Below are positions 15,537 through 23,623 of a stretch of DNA of 42,166 nucleotides, piece by piece (within the stretch, counting starts at the first letter, position 1; every line of letters starts with the position of its first letter). Source of the stretch: Roseburia sp. (GTDB lineage: Bacteria; Bacillota; Clostridia; Lachnospirales; Lachnospiraceae); assembly GCA_023664685.1 (NCBI GenBank), contig JAMPFC010000017.1, forward strand, positions 1 to 42,166, read 5' to 3'. A program made the position numbers and the translations under genes. Under the pieces are notes generated by a model that saw nothing but the letters and a program-made list of their open reading frames with translations, did not search any database and was not told the DNA's origin.

Positions 15537-16522
15537 AGACGGCAACAAGGAGTGGTACGTGGAAATATCCGGAACGCTACGACTATGACGAGAGTGATGT
15601 GGCAGTGTCCGATACACTAGAGGCACAGGGCTATACACTTTACCAACCGGTTCCGGAGCAGATCAAGAACCTTCATGAACAAAGGCTTTTTAAAGAAAGT
15701 GTAACTGTCGAGAACCGCGGGGGTGAGATGGATATCGACGAAGAGCCAGACGAGGACATCGACGGAGACATTGACGAGGACATTGATGACGAAGAAGAGG
15801 TAGAAATATCTCTGGAAAAACTGGAAAACGGGCAGGTGTTGAAAGAGTTTAACACCACACTCGTCGGATGCGCAGATGACAAGATCTGTCTGTCGGCAGA
15901 ACTTTCTTTTGATCAGGGAAATAGCAGTTTTGCCCCGGGGGAACTGGCAGAGATCGAGGCATGTGGTTTCCCGGGATTTGCAGATAAGATGCAGGAGATC
16001 GCCAAACTGGTAATACAGAACGAAGAAGAGTGTGGCGACGATATATGGGAGTATGGTGAATATTTTCATTATTACAACCGCGGAGTTGAATTTTCTGTCC
16101 GGCGCGCCAGTGCAAATTCGTTTACGCTTATGGCATGGATTAGCGTGACATCCTGCTATGGCCCGGCAAAATATCAGGAATTTATACAGAATGTGACCGA
16201 GGATGGGGAGTATTTCCTATATTCTACATGTGTAGGCGCAGAAACCGATGTGATCACCTTCTGTAAAAACAACACATTTTCCTGTGCCTCCAGAGCAATG
16301 ACAGAAAAGTGCAAAAATGCGTGTGATGATAAAAAGATTACCTGCATGTTCCGGGATGGAAAACTGTATGATTATTATGTGGCAGCGTGTGGAAACGAAC
16401 TGAAACTTGACGAGGCAGATCAGGCATTTTTCGACACGTATACCAAAGGGCTCGGGAAAACGCTTTCACAAAAGGCATCGATGTTTAGGGAGGGAATTTA
16501 CCGGGTGTACCGGACGAAATGA
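15446..16522 (+). CDS. Membrane-anchored surface protein with an acidic repeat, ABC-operon partner
   Basis: A 358-residue protein of unrecognised family. Residues about 7-27 form a hydrophobic signal anchor (LIAILLVPVLLAGIVAFC); the Cys is not in a good lipobox. Residues about 93-115 are an Asp/Glu tract built from DIDE/DGDID repeats. The remainder is a soluble extracellular domain with several Cys residues (some in pairs such as SCYG and FSCAS) that could form disulfides. It is the last gene of the GntR-ABC operon, overlapping the duplicated junction by four bases. An accessory or sensing subunit for the transporter is inferred. The acidic stretch could bind calcium, but no EF-hand consensus was seen. 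Confidence 0.6.
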   Translation: MKNERFQTLIAILLVPVLLAGIVAFCKLEVQTATRSGTWKYPERYDYDESDVAVSDTLEAQGYTLYQPVPEQIKNLHEQRLFKESVTVENRGGEMDIDEEPDEDIDGDIDEDIDDEEEVEISLEKLENGQVLKEFNTTLVGCADDKICLSAELSFDQGNSSFAPGELAEIEACGFPGFADKMQEIAKLVIQNEEECGDDIWEYGEYFHYYNRGVEFSVRRASANSFTLMAWISVTSCYGPAKYQEFIQNVTEDGEYFLYSTCVGAETDVITFCKNNTFSCASRAMTEKCKNACDDKKITCMFRDGKLYDYYVAACGNELKLDEADQAFFDTYTKGLGKTLSQKASMFREGIYRVYRTK

Positions 16523-16572
16523 CCGGCTGTACTGGCACCGTCAGGTTAGCTTAAAAGAGATAAATTCAAAGC

Positions 16573-16617
16573 AAAAAAGGATGTCGCCCTGCGGTCTTTC
16601 GACCGCAGGGCGACATC
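16573..16617 (-). terminator. Strong terminator of the tRNA-Leu transcript (minus strand)
   Basis: A perfect 17-bp stem (GATGTCGCCCTGCGGTC and its complement, 16580-16617) with a TTTC loop. On the minus strand it ends in a run of six T (complement of 16573-16578). It would also slow plus-strand transcription, although the T-run is missing on that side. Confidence 0.85.
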
Positions 16618-16647
16618 TCCTACATTAAAAAAACATTGGGAAACAAA

Positions 16648-16730
16648 TGCGGATGGTGGGACTTGAACCCACACGAGGTCGCCCCCGCAAGATTTTGAGT
16701 CTTGTGCGTCTGCCATTCCGCCACATCCGC
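16648..16730 (-). tRNA. tRNA-Leu (anticodon CAA)
   Basis: On the minus strand the sequence begins GCGGATG and ends CATCCGC followed by discriminator A, giving a 7-bp acceptor stem. The T arm contains GGTTCAAGTCC, the anticodon loop is CTCAAAA (anticodon CAA, reading UUG), and a long variable arm (class II) is present, as expected for leucine. The 3' CCA is not encoded. Confidence 0.95.
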
Positions 16731-16739
16731 ATAGGCGAA

Positions 16740-16756
16740 AAGGAATCCGATTCCTT
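16740..16756. repeat. 17-bp palindrome in the tRNA-Leu leader
   Basis: AAGGAATC and GATTCCTT flank a single central base, between the tRNA promoter and the mature 5' end. It may form a small leader hairpin used in processing. Confidence 0.4.
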
Positions 16757-16769
16757 CACAACACTCAAT

Positions 16770-16798
16770 ATATTATCATTCTTTTTTTTCCTTGTCAA
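16770..16798 (-). promoter_or_regulatory. Promoter of tRNA-Leu
   Basis: Read on the minus strand, TTGACA (complement of 16793-16798) and TAATAT (complement of 16770-16775) have a 17-bp spacer. It begins about 50 bases past the GH43 stop codon. Confidence 0.7.
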
Positions 16799-16850
16799 TC
16801 TATTTTGAAAATTATTCCTAGAAATGCAAAGGAAAAGACATGTTCCGGTT

Positions 16851-18416
16851 CTATGCGCCGCTGTACTCCATATAGTCAAACGCCGCCCATGTATGGCTTT
16901 CTTTTCCGTTTGAAGTCGCATAGATACCCATTGTATTTCCGACAAAACCGCCGGCGGCATCGGTACACAAAATGCGGCCATCGATCTGGTCTGCGATCGT
17001 CGTAAATGTCTTGCCATCCGTGCTGTAGCAGAACGACAGATCTTGTCCGTCCGCCTCCAATCTTAAGATCAGAGTTGTATATTTCTGATCAAGTGTGGCG
17101 GTCTGAAGTGTTTCCATCGCTCCGTTTTTCGTCCGGATCACAGAAAGCGAAAAAACATTTCCGTCTGTGCCGAGAAGGCACTGGTAGTTGTATCCCTCGC
17201 TCTGGAAGATGGCGATGCCCGCCTGCTCATCCGTAGAAGCCGGAGCAAATTCCAGTGAGGTCTCAAACCGGAACGAAAAATCGGTCTGCCGCACACAGAC
17301 ATAACTTGGGTTTCCTTTCGAGGACAGAATGTCCTGCCCGCATTTCATGGAAAGAAATCCTTTTTTGTCCGTGAGGGAGTAGTTTTCGCATACCGGATTT
17401 CTCAGATACATAACGTGTGGCGGAAGCTCTTCTTCGTTAAAATCTTCCCTGCCCGGGACTTTTTTCACAAGAGATAATGGGAGATCAGGCGCTTTTACCG
17501 TATCCTCGATGATCCCTTTTCCCGGATTAACCACCGGCCAGCCATTTTCCCACACAAAAGGCACAAGAAAGGTTTCCCTTCCCAGATTCCGGTAATAACC
17601 GCCATACGGACGGGAGGCTAAAAGTACCATCCACCACTCACCGTTTTTTGTCTCCACGATATCGGGATGTCCGACATTTACGATCGGGTAAGAGAAGCCG
17701 AGGTGGCGGTGCGTCATGATCGGGTTGCCCGGATATCCCTCAAACGGTTCGGTCAGGCTCTTACTCCTTGCGATAGAAATCGCATGGTTATGACCGGTTC
17801 CTGCCTCGGAGATCATAAGATAATACCAACCGTCCTTCTTATATATATGCGGCCCCTCCGGCCACTCAACATGACGGAGCGCACCGTGCCACGCCGGATA
17901 GCTTTCGCCGGTCAGCTTCATTGTGCCAAGGTCAAGCTCTTGGATATAGATTTCATTGTCGCCAAAATATCTTGCCCCTTCCCGCCTCGGCTTCGTTCCG
18001 CAGTAGTAGCATTTTCCGTCGTCATCGAAAAACAGGGAGGGATCGATCCCCTCTGAGCCAAGCGGATATGGGTCTGACCACGGGCCTGCCGGGTCAGTCG
18101 CAGTGACGATAAAATTGCCGGTCTCTGCGCTTACGTTTGTCGTGATCATATAAAAGGTACCGTCGTGGTAACGTAACGTCGGGGCAAAGATCCCCTCACT
18201 TACGCCGGCGCCATCCAACGGAAGCTGGGACGGCCTGTCCAGAATGTTTCCGATCTGCTCCCAATGGATCAGATCCCTGCTGTGGAAGATCGGAACTCCC
18301 GGGAAATAAGCAAAGGTAGAGGTGACGAGATAGTAGTCGTCCCCGACCCTGCAGATGGAGGGGTCTGGATAAAATCCCGGTAAGACAGGATTTGGATAAA
18401 CCAACTGATTTTTCAT
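16851..18416 (-). CDS. Glycoside hydrolase family 43 (beta-xylosidase/arabinofuranosidase type)
   Basis: A 521-residue cytoplasmic enzyme (no signal peptide). It has the GH43 five-bladed propeller with the catalytic triad in expected contexts: Asp18 (YPDPS, general base), Asp125 (GIDPSLF, pKa modulator) and Glu187 (PEGPHIYK, general acid). A linker near residue 320 is followed by a C-terminal beta-sandwich domain (about 330-520) of the beta-xylosidase type. It is expected to release xylose or arabinose from imported xylooligosaccharides. GGAGAC precedes the ATG. It is divergent from the transport operon across a 291-base intergenic region, where regulation is probably shared. No clear sigma-A promoter was found on the minus strand, and no terminator separates it from the tRNA. 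Confidence 0.92.
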   Translation of the reverse strand: MKNQLVYPNPVLPGFYPDPSICRVGDDYYLVTSTFAYFPGVPIFHSRDLIHWEQIGNILDRPSQLPLDGAGVSEGIFAPTLRYHDGTFYMITTNVSAETGNFIVTATDPAGPWSDPYPLGSEGIDPSLFFDDDGKCYYCGTKPRREGARYFGDNEIYIQELDLGTMKLTGESYPAWHGALRHVEWPEGPHIYKKDGWYYLMISEAGTGHNHAISIARSKSLTEPFEGYPGNPIMTHRHLGFSYPIVNVGHPDIVETKNGEWWMVLLASRPYGGYYRNLGRETFLVPFVWENGWPVVNPGKGIIEDTVKAPDLPLSLVKKVPGREDFNEEELPPHVMYLRNPVCENYSLTDKKGFLSMKCGQDILSSKGNPSYVCVRQTDFSFRFETSLEFAPASTDEQAGIAIFQSEGYNYQCLLGTDGNVFSLSVIRTKNGAMETLQTATLDQKYTTLILRLEADGQDLSFCYSTDGKTFTTIADQIDGRILCTDAAGGFVGNTMGIYATSNGKESHTWAAFDYMEYSGA

Positions 18417-18512
18417 AGTATTGTCTCCTTTAAAATTGGTTGATGTGTATAAAAAAGTATAAAATTATTTTAATATAGTCTGGGTATAAAGTAAATAGCG
18501 AACATAAAATTA

Positions 18513-18557
18513 AAAAAAAGTGTTCATTTTTTAGTCATATTTCATAAAAAAAGTGTT
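18513..18557 (+). promoter_or_regulatory. Direct repeats upstream of the transport operon promoter (activator-site candidates)
   Basis: AAAAAAAGTGTT occurs at 18513-18524 and at 18546-18557, exactly 33 bp apart (about three helical turns). The second copy ends 8 bp before the -35. The arrangement suggests tandem binding of an activator such as an AraC-type protein. Confidence 0.45.
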
Positions 18558-18565
18558 TAAAACTA

Positions 18566-18594
18566 TAGACATGTCACAAAAAGAATGATATACT
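18566..18594 (+). promoter_or_regulatory. Promoter of the nine-gene transport operon
   Basis: TAGACA (18566-18571) and TATACT (18589-18594) have a 17-bp spacer with an extended -10 (TGA before the hexamer). The leader is about 105 nt. Confidence 0.65.
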
Positions 18595-18635
18595 TATTTA
18601 CAAACTGTATGCAAAATATACAAAGAATTCAAAAG

Positions 18636-18675
18636 ATGCGTTTCGGGAAAAGGTTCTTTTTTGTGCGAAACGCAT
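18636..18675 (+). repeat. Leader hairpin of the transport operon
   Basis: ATGCGTTTCG (18636-18645) and CGAAACGCAT (18666-18675) pair perfectly around a 20-nt loop, in the untranslated leader and 32 bases before the start codon. Possible mRNA stabiliser or binding site; it is not followed by a T-run. Confidence 0.55.
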
Positions 18676-18707
18676 AAAAAGAGAAAGGAAAGGAGATTGC
18701 GACAACT

Positions 18708-21700
18708 ATGTCAAAGTTGATGAAGAAAAAAGGCTTGCGGACATTCCTGATCGTGGTGGTAGTAATAGCAGCACTGGTCGCATTTTTCAAGATAAAGGGA
18801 TCTTCTGTAAGCGACAACTCCGACAAGTATGAAGGCGAGGATCTGGAGGCGGCTGAGCAGGATTATGGCCGTGAAGACCGGTATGCCCTGTACAAGACGG
18901 CACATGGGGATTCGATGCCAGAGGGCGAGGGAAATACTTACAAAGTAGATGTTTTTAATTATAAAAACAGCGATGGCGCTTCTAAGCGAAGCGGTGTAGG
19001 CCCGTCCGGTGATCAGACCGATGCTCTCCAGATCAAAGAAGAGGGGTATGCGGAGTTTGAATTTAATGTAAACACAGCGGGATATTATAATATTCTGGTA
19101 GAGTATTATCCGACGACGGATGAGGATGACCGCGGGGTTGACATTGAGACCAAAGTCGAGATCAATGGTTCCGTACCGTTTTCCGGAGCGGATGCGATCG
19201 CATTCCGGCGTGTGTACACCGATGAGGGCGAGATCAAGACCGACAATCAGGGAAATGAGATTCGTCCGACGCAGGTCGAGGATCCGAACCGTACTTGGAT
19301 CCGTTCTTATATGGAGGACTCCACAGGATACGAACTGGAACCGTACAAATTCTATTTTGAAAAGGGAAAGAATACGATCCGGCTCACCAGTGTCAATGAA
19401 AAACTTGTCCTGCGTAATCTGATCGTTCAAAACCAGAAAGCTACTCCGGACTATGAGGGATATGCAGCAGCAAATGCAGGGGCGGCAAATAACGTGGCTT
19501 CTGACTATCTCCAGAAGGTTCAGGGAGAGACCGCAGTGCGGCGTTCCTCACCATCTCTGTATGCGACATATGACAGAACATCAAGCGATACGGAGTATGA
19601 GGATAAAGACGGAAATGTAACACAGAGCAATACCGAGAAACAGGTTTTGGACATGACCGGCGGACAGAACTGGAAAGTGCCAAACGACTGGATTGAATGG
19701 GATATCGAGGTGCCGGAGGAAGGCGATTATATCATCGGCATCAAGGGTCGTCAGGGATACAACCGTGGATACATCGCCAACCGTTCCCTGTACATTGACG
19801 GTGAGATTCCATTCAAAGAGGTTTCCGAAATTCAGTTTACATACAGCAACGTGTGGGAGATGAAATGTCTCCAGAACGAGCAGGGAGAGGCGTACAAATT
19901 CCATTTAACAAAAGGAAAGCATACGATCCGCCTGAAAAACGCTCTGGGCCAGTTGGGAGATTATCTTCAGGAGTTGACGGACAGCGTGTTTAATATGAAC
20001 CAGATGTACCGCCAGATCCTTGTACTGACCGGAACAGAGCCGGATGAGTACCGTGACTACCAGATCGATACGGTATATCCGGAAGTCATGAAGGCAATGG
20101 ACATCGAGTCAAAACGACTTTACAAACTCGTAGATGAGGTGGTTGCTTATACGGGTGAGAAGGGCGGAGAGATTTCGGTTGCCCAGACACTGGCACGTCA
20201 GCTTGAGACATTTGTAGAAAGACCGGATAAGATTCCGGGGATGTTCTCGAACTTTAAAGAAAATATCAGTTCCCTTGGAACTTCGATCAATAACCTGAGC
20301 GGGGCTTCGATGGATATTGACTATATCGCACTTGCGGGAGCAGAAGATCAGCTTCCGGAAGTAAACGAAACCGGATTTAATAAACTGGTACACGAGTGTG
20401 TCCTGTTTGTTAATTCATTCCGTGCAGATTCCTCTGCACTTGGTAACGTATATGATTCCGACGATCCGGACGTGATTGATGTGTGGATCACAGCAGGGCG
20501 TGACCAGAGTAATATCTTAAAAAGCATGGTTGACCAGATGTTTACCCCGAAGTCGGGAATCAAAGTAAATGTCAAGCTGATCGATGCGGCGGCAGGAGCG
20601 AATACCGTTTCCTCCTCCACAGCGGCGATCAATGCCATGCTTCCGGCGGTTATCTCCGGATTCGGTCCGGATGTGGCGCTGAACATCACCCAGACAGAGC
20701 CGGTAAACTATGCACTGCGTAATGCGGTCGTGGATCTGAAAGCGAAGTTTGGAAATGAAGTGGATGAGGTGCTTTCCGAGTACAATCCGAGTTCGTATGA
20801 GGCTTACAAGTTCAATGGTGGACTGTTTGCCCTGCCGGAGACGGAGAACTACAACGTTATGTTCTACCGTACCGACATCATGGAAGAACTTGGAATCGAT
20901 GTAAGCACAGTAAATACATGGGACGATGTGATCAAGATCCTTCCGGTTCTGCAGAAGAACAATATGTCCTTTGCAGTTCCTTCGGTAGAGCGTAAGATCA
21001 ACAACATGTCGAACCCTGACTTAGCAAACTACTATGCACAGTTGTACCAGAGAGGCGGAACTCTTTACGATGAAGACGGAAAAGAGACGACGATCGACAG
21101 TACAGCCGGTATTGAGGCATTTGAGTTCTATACCAAACTCTTTACCAATTATAAACTGACAAAGCAGTACGACTTTGCGAACCGTTTCCGAAGCGGTGAG
21201 ATGCCGATCGGTGTAGCGGATTACAGTACATTTAATACACTTGCTGTCTTTGCTCCGGAGATCAAAGGTCTTTGGGATTTCGGACTGATGCCGGGCATGA
21301 AGCAGGAAGATGGAACGATCAACCGTGCAACCCAGTCATGGGGAACCTGTTCCATGATGCTTCGCGGAGCAGAAGAGCGTGGCAAGACAGATAAGGCATG
21401 GGAGTTCATGAAATGGTGGGCAAGTTCCGAGACACAGGCTACATACGCCAGCGAGTTAGAGGCGGTTATGGGTGCTGCGGCTCGTTATGCGACAGCAAAC
21501 AAGAACACCTTTGAGACACTGTCATGGAGCGGCAAGGAGTCAGAAGCCCTGAAAAACCAGTGGCAGTATGCATTTGGTTTACCGCAGGTTGCCGGCGGAT
21601 ATTATACAGAGCGCCATATTACGAATGCGATCCGTAAAGTGATCAATGACAACGAGGATCCGAGAGAGACCCTTCTGGATTATCGAAATGACATTGATGA

Positions 21701-21788
21701 CGAGCTTACGGAAAAACGACAGGAGTTTGGTCTGCCTACGAAAGAGGACGACGAGGGCGCAACAAATGAAAGCGAGAAAGGAGAGTAA
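18708..21788 (+). CDS. Large membrane-anchored extracellular binding protein with N-terminal carbohydrate-binding-like domains
   Basis: A 1026-residue protein. Residues about 11-30 are a hydrophobic anchor (TFLIVVVVIAALVAFF) without a lipobox Cys, so it is probably an uncleaved membrane anchor rather than a lipoprotein. Two beta-sandwich modules follow (about 55-245 and 310-440, with AGYYNILVEYYP and EGDYIIGIKGR type strands and KGKNTIRL/KGKHTIRL ends, resembling CBM6/35-like folds). A helical spacer comes next. From about residue 590 there is a type 1 sugar-binding fold (VDVWITAGRDQS, GPDVALN, FNGGLFALPETENYNVMFYRTDI, AWEFMKWWASSETQ). It is the first gene of the operon, with two permease genes after it. 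Capture of long xylan fragments is inferred from the neighbouring enzymes. Confidence 0.82.
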   Translation: MSKLMKKKGLRTFLIVVVVIAALVAFFKIKGSSVSDNSDKYEGEDLEAAEQDYGREDRYALYKTAHGDSMPEGEGNTYKVDVFNYKNSDGASKRSGVGPSGDQTDALQIKEEGYAEFEFNVNTAGYYNILVEYYPTTDEDDRGVDIETKVEINGSVPFSGADAIAFRRVYTDEGEIKTDNQGNEIRPTQVEDPNRTWIRSYMEDSTGYELEPYKFYFEKGKNTIRLTSVNEKLVLRNLIVQNQKATPDYEGYAAANAGAANNVASDYLQKVQGETAVRRSSPSLYATYDRTSSDTEYEDKDGNVTQSNTEKQVLDMTGGQNWKVPNDWIEWDIEVPEEGDYIIGIKGRQGYNRGYIANRSLYIDGEIPFKEVSEIQFTYSNVWEMKCLQNEQGEAYKFHLTKGKHTIRLKNALGQLGDYLQELTDSVFNMNQMYRQILVLTGTEPDEYRDYQIDTVYPEVMKAMDIESKRLYKLVDEVVAYTGEKGGEISVAQTLARQLETFVERPDKIPGMFSNFKENISSLGTSINNLSGASMDIDYIALAGAEDQLPEVNETGFNKLVHECVLFVNSFRADSSALGNVYDSDDPDVIDVWITAGRDQSNILKSMVDQMFTPKSGIKVNVKLIDAAAGANTVSSSTAAINAMLPAVISGFGPDVALNITQTEPVNYALRNAVVDLKAKFGNEVDEVLSEYNPSSYEAYKFNGGLFALPETENYNVMFYRTDIMEELGIDVSTVNTWDDVIKILPVLQKNNMSFAVPSVERKINNMSNPDLANYYAQLYQRGGTLYDEDGKETTIDSTAGIEAFEFYTKLFTNYKLTKQYDFANRFRSGEMPIGVADYSTFNTLAVFAPEIKGLWDFGLMPGMKQEDGTINRATQSWGTCSMMLRGAEERGKTDKAWEFMKWWASSETQATYASELEAVMGAAARYATANKNTFETLSWSGKESEALKNQWQYAFGLPQVAGGYYTERHITNAIRKVINDNEDPRETLLDYRNDIDDELTEKRQEFGLPTKEDDEGATNESEKGE

Positions 21789-21790
21789 GT

Positions 21791-22726
21791 ATGAATTTTC
21801 TGGGGAAATATATGCAGATTAAAAAGCGGAATGCCGGAATTGCTTGGAAAAAGGCAAAGGCTTCCAAGACATGTTATTTGTTTCTGCTTCCTTATGCGAT
21901 TTTCTTCCTAGCGTTTTACATTTTGCCGGTATTGATGTCGATCTTTTACAGCTTTACCTACTATAACGTTTTGGAACCTGCGCAGTTTATTGGTTTTGAC
22001 AACTACATCAATCTGTTTCTTTCAGATGACGTATTTTTGATCGCGGTGAAGAATACATTCCTTCTGGCAGCGATCACAGGCCCGCTTGGTTACGTTATGG
22101 CATTTCTCTTTGCATGGTTTATCAACGAGCTGCCAAGATACATACGTGCCTTCGCGGTTATGATCTTTTACGCACCGACGATTGCCGGTCAGGCATATCT
22201 TGTATGGTCGATCCTCTTTAGTGGAGACGCTTATGGATATGTCAATGGTTTCCTCATCAAGTTTGGTATCATCAGTGAGCCGATCCTATGGTTCACCGAT
22301 CCAAAGTATATGATGAATGTCGTGATCGTCGTCGTACTCTGGATGAGTCTTGGTAACGGATTCCTTTCCTTCGTAGCCGGACTTCAGGGTATTGATGCTT
22401 CACAGTTTGAGGCCGGATATGTGGACGGTGTGAAGAACCGTTGGCAGGAATTGTGGTACATTACACTTCCTAATATGAAACCGATGTTGCTGTTCGGTGC
22501 CGTTATGGCGATTACACAGTCCTTTGGTGTGGCTGACCAGACGATGGCGCTCTGTGGATATCCGAGTACGGATTATGCGGCGCGTACCGTTGTTACCCAC
22601 CTGATCGACTATGGTACAACGCGATTCGAGATGGGATATGCTTCCGCGATTGCGACCGTGCTGTTTTTGGTCATGATCTTGTGTAACAAAGCGATAAGGG
22701 CATTGCTCAACAAGGTTGGAACCTGA
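21791..22726 (+). CDS. Sugar ABC transporter permease (MalF/UgpA type), first pair
   Basis: A 311-residue permease with six predicted membrane spans. The cytoplasmic EAA-type loop (FEAGYVDGVKNRW followed by ITLPNMKP) contacts the ATPase. It starts two bases after the preceding stop. It forms a heterodimer with the next gene. No ATPase gene is present in the operon, as is normal for Firmicute oligosaccharide importers that share an MsmX-type ATPase. Confidence 0.92.
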   Translation: MNFLGKYMQIKKRNAGIAWKKAKASKTCYLFLLPYAIFFLAFYILPVLMSIFYSFTYYNVLEPAQFIGFDNYINLFLSDDVFLIAVKNTFLLAAITGPLGYVMAFLFAWFINELPRYIRAFAVMIFYAPTIAGQAYLVWSILFSGDAYGYVNGFLIKFGIISEPILWFTDPKYMMNVVIVVVLWMSLGNGFLSFVAGLQGIDASQFEAGYVDGVKNRWQELWYITLPNMKPMLLFGAVMAITQSFGVADQTMALCGYPSTDYAARTVVTHLIDYGTTRFEMGYASAIATVLFLVMILCNKAIRALLNKVGT

Positions 22727-22743
22727 TAGGAGGTAGTGTAGAG

Positions 22744-23607
22744 ATGAAAATTTTTAAACTCAAAAAAAGAAAACCAAACCGTTCGATAGGCGGTGATATT
22801 GGTATTTATATAATGTTGATCTTGTTTGGTTTATTCTTTGCGTTACCTCTTGTGTATAACGTAAGTAATGCGTTTAAACCATTGGATGAGATTTATCTCT
22901 ATCCGCCAAGATTTTTGGTGAAAAACCCGACTACAAACAACTTTCAGGATTTGCTTGTTGTCATGTCAAGTTCCTATGTACCATTTACCCGTTATGTGTT
23001 CAATACGGTGCTGACTACGTTCGTAGGTACATTCGGACACCTGATCGTCGGATCAATGGCAGCTTACGTACTGGCAAAATATGAGTTTCCGGGAAGCAAA
23101 GGCTTCTTCAGTATGTGCCAGACAGCCCTTATGTTCAATACATATGTGCTTCAGATCCCGACGTATCTGATCATGACAAAACTCGGATGGGTAGATACCT
23201 ATATGGCGCTGATCGTGCCGGCGTTTGCACTTCCGATGGGACTCTTCCTGATGAAGCAGTTTATGGAACAGATTCCGGATGCGCTCATTGAGGCGGCGAA
23301 GATCGATGGTGCAAAAGAGGGAAGAATCTTTTTGCAGATCGTTATGCCAAACGTAAAACCGGCATGGCTGACTGTGACGATCTTTTCCGTACAGGCATTG
23401 TGGAATGCAAAGGGACAGATTTATATTTATTCTGAGGAATACAAGATGCTGCCTTATGCACTGCAGCAGATCATGAGTGCCGGAGTTGCCCGTGCCGGAG
23501 TCGGTGGTGCAGCGACACTGGTTGTCATGCTTGTACCGGTTCTGATATTTGTTATGGCACAGAGTAACATTTTGGAGACAATGGCAAGCTCAGGTATTAA
23601 AGACTGA
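22744..23607 (+). CDS. Carbohydrate ABC transporter permease (MalG/UgpE type), first pair
   Basis: A 287-residue, six-span permease with a canonical EAA loop (EAAKIDGAKEGRIF followed by IVMPNVKPAW). It starts 17 bases after the MalF-type gene with GGAGGTAG upstream. Partner of the preceding permease; together they would serve the large anchored binding protein. Confidence 0.93.
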   Translation: MKIFKLKKRKPNRSIGGDIGIYIMLILFGLFFALPLVYNVSNAFKPLDEIYLYPPRFLVKNPTTNNFQDLLVVMSSSYVPFTRYVFNTVLTTFVGTFGHLIVGSMAAYVLAKYEFPGSKGFFSMCQTALMFNTYVLQIPTYLIMTKLGWVDTYMALIVPAFALPMGLFLMKQFMEQIPDALIEAAKIDGAKEGRIFLQIVMPNVKPAWLTVTIFSVQALWNAKGQIYIYSEEYKMLPYALQQIMSAGVARAGVGGAATLVVMLVPVLIFVMAQSNILETMASSGIKD

Positions 23608-23623
23608 TGAAGGAGGATGAGAA

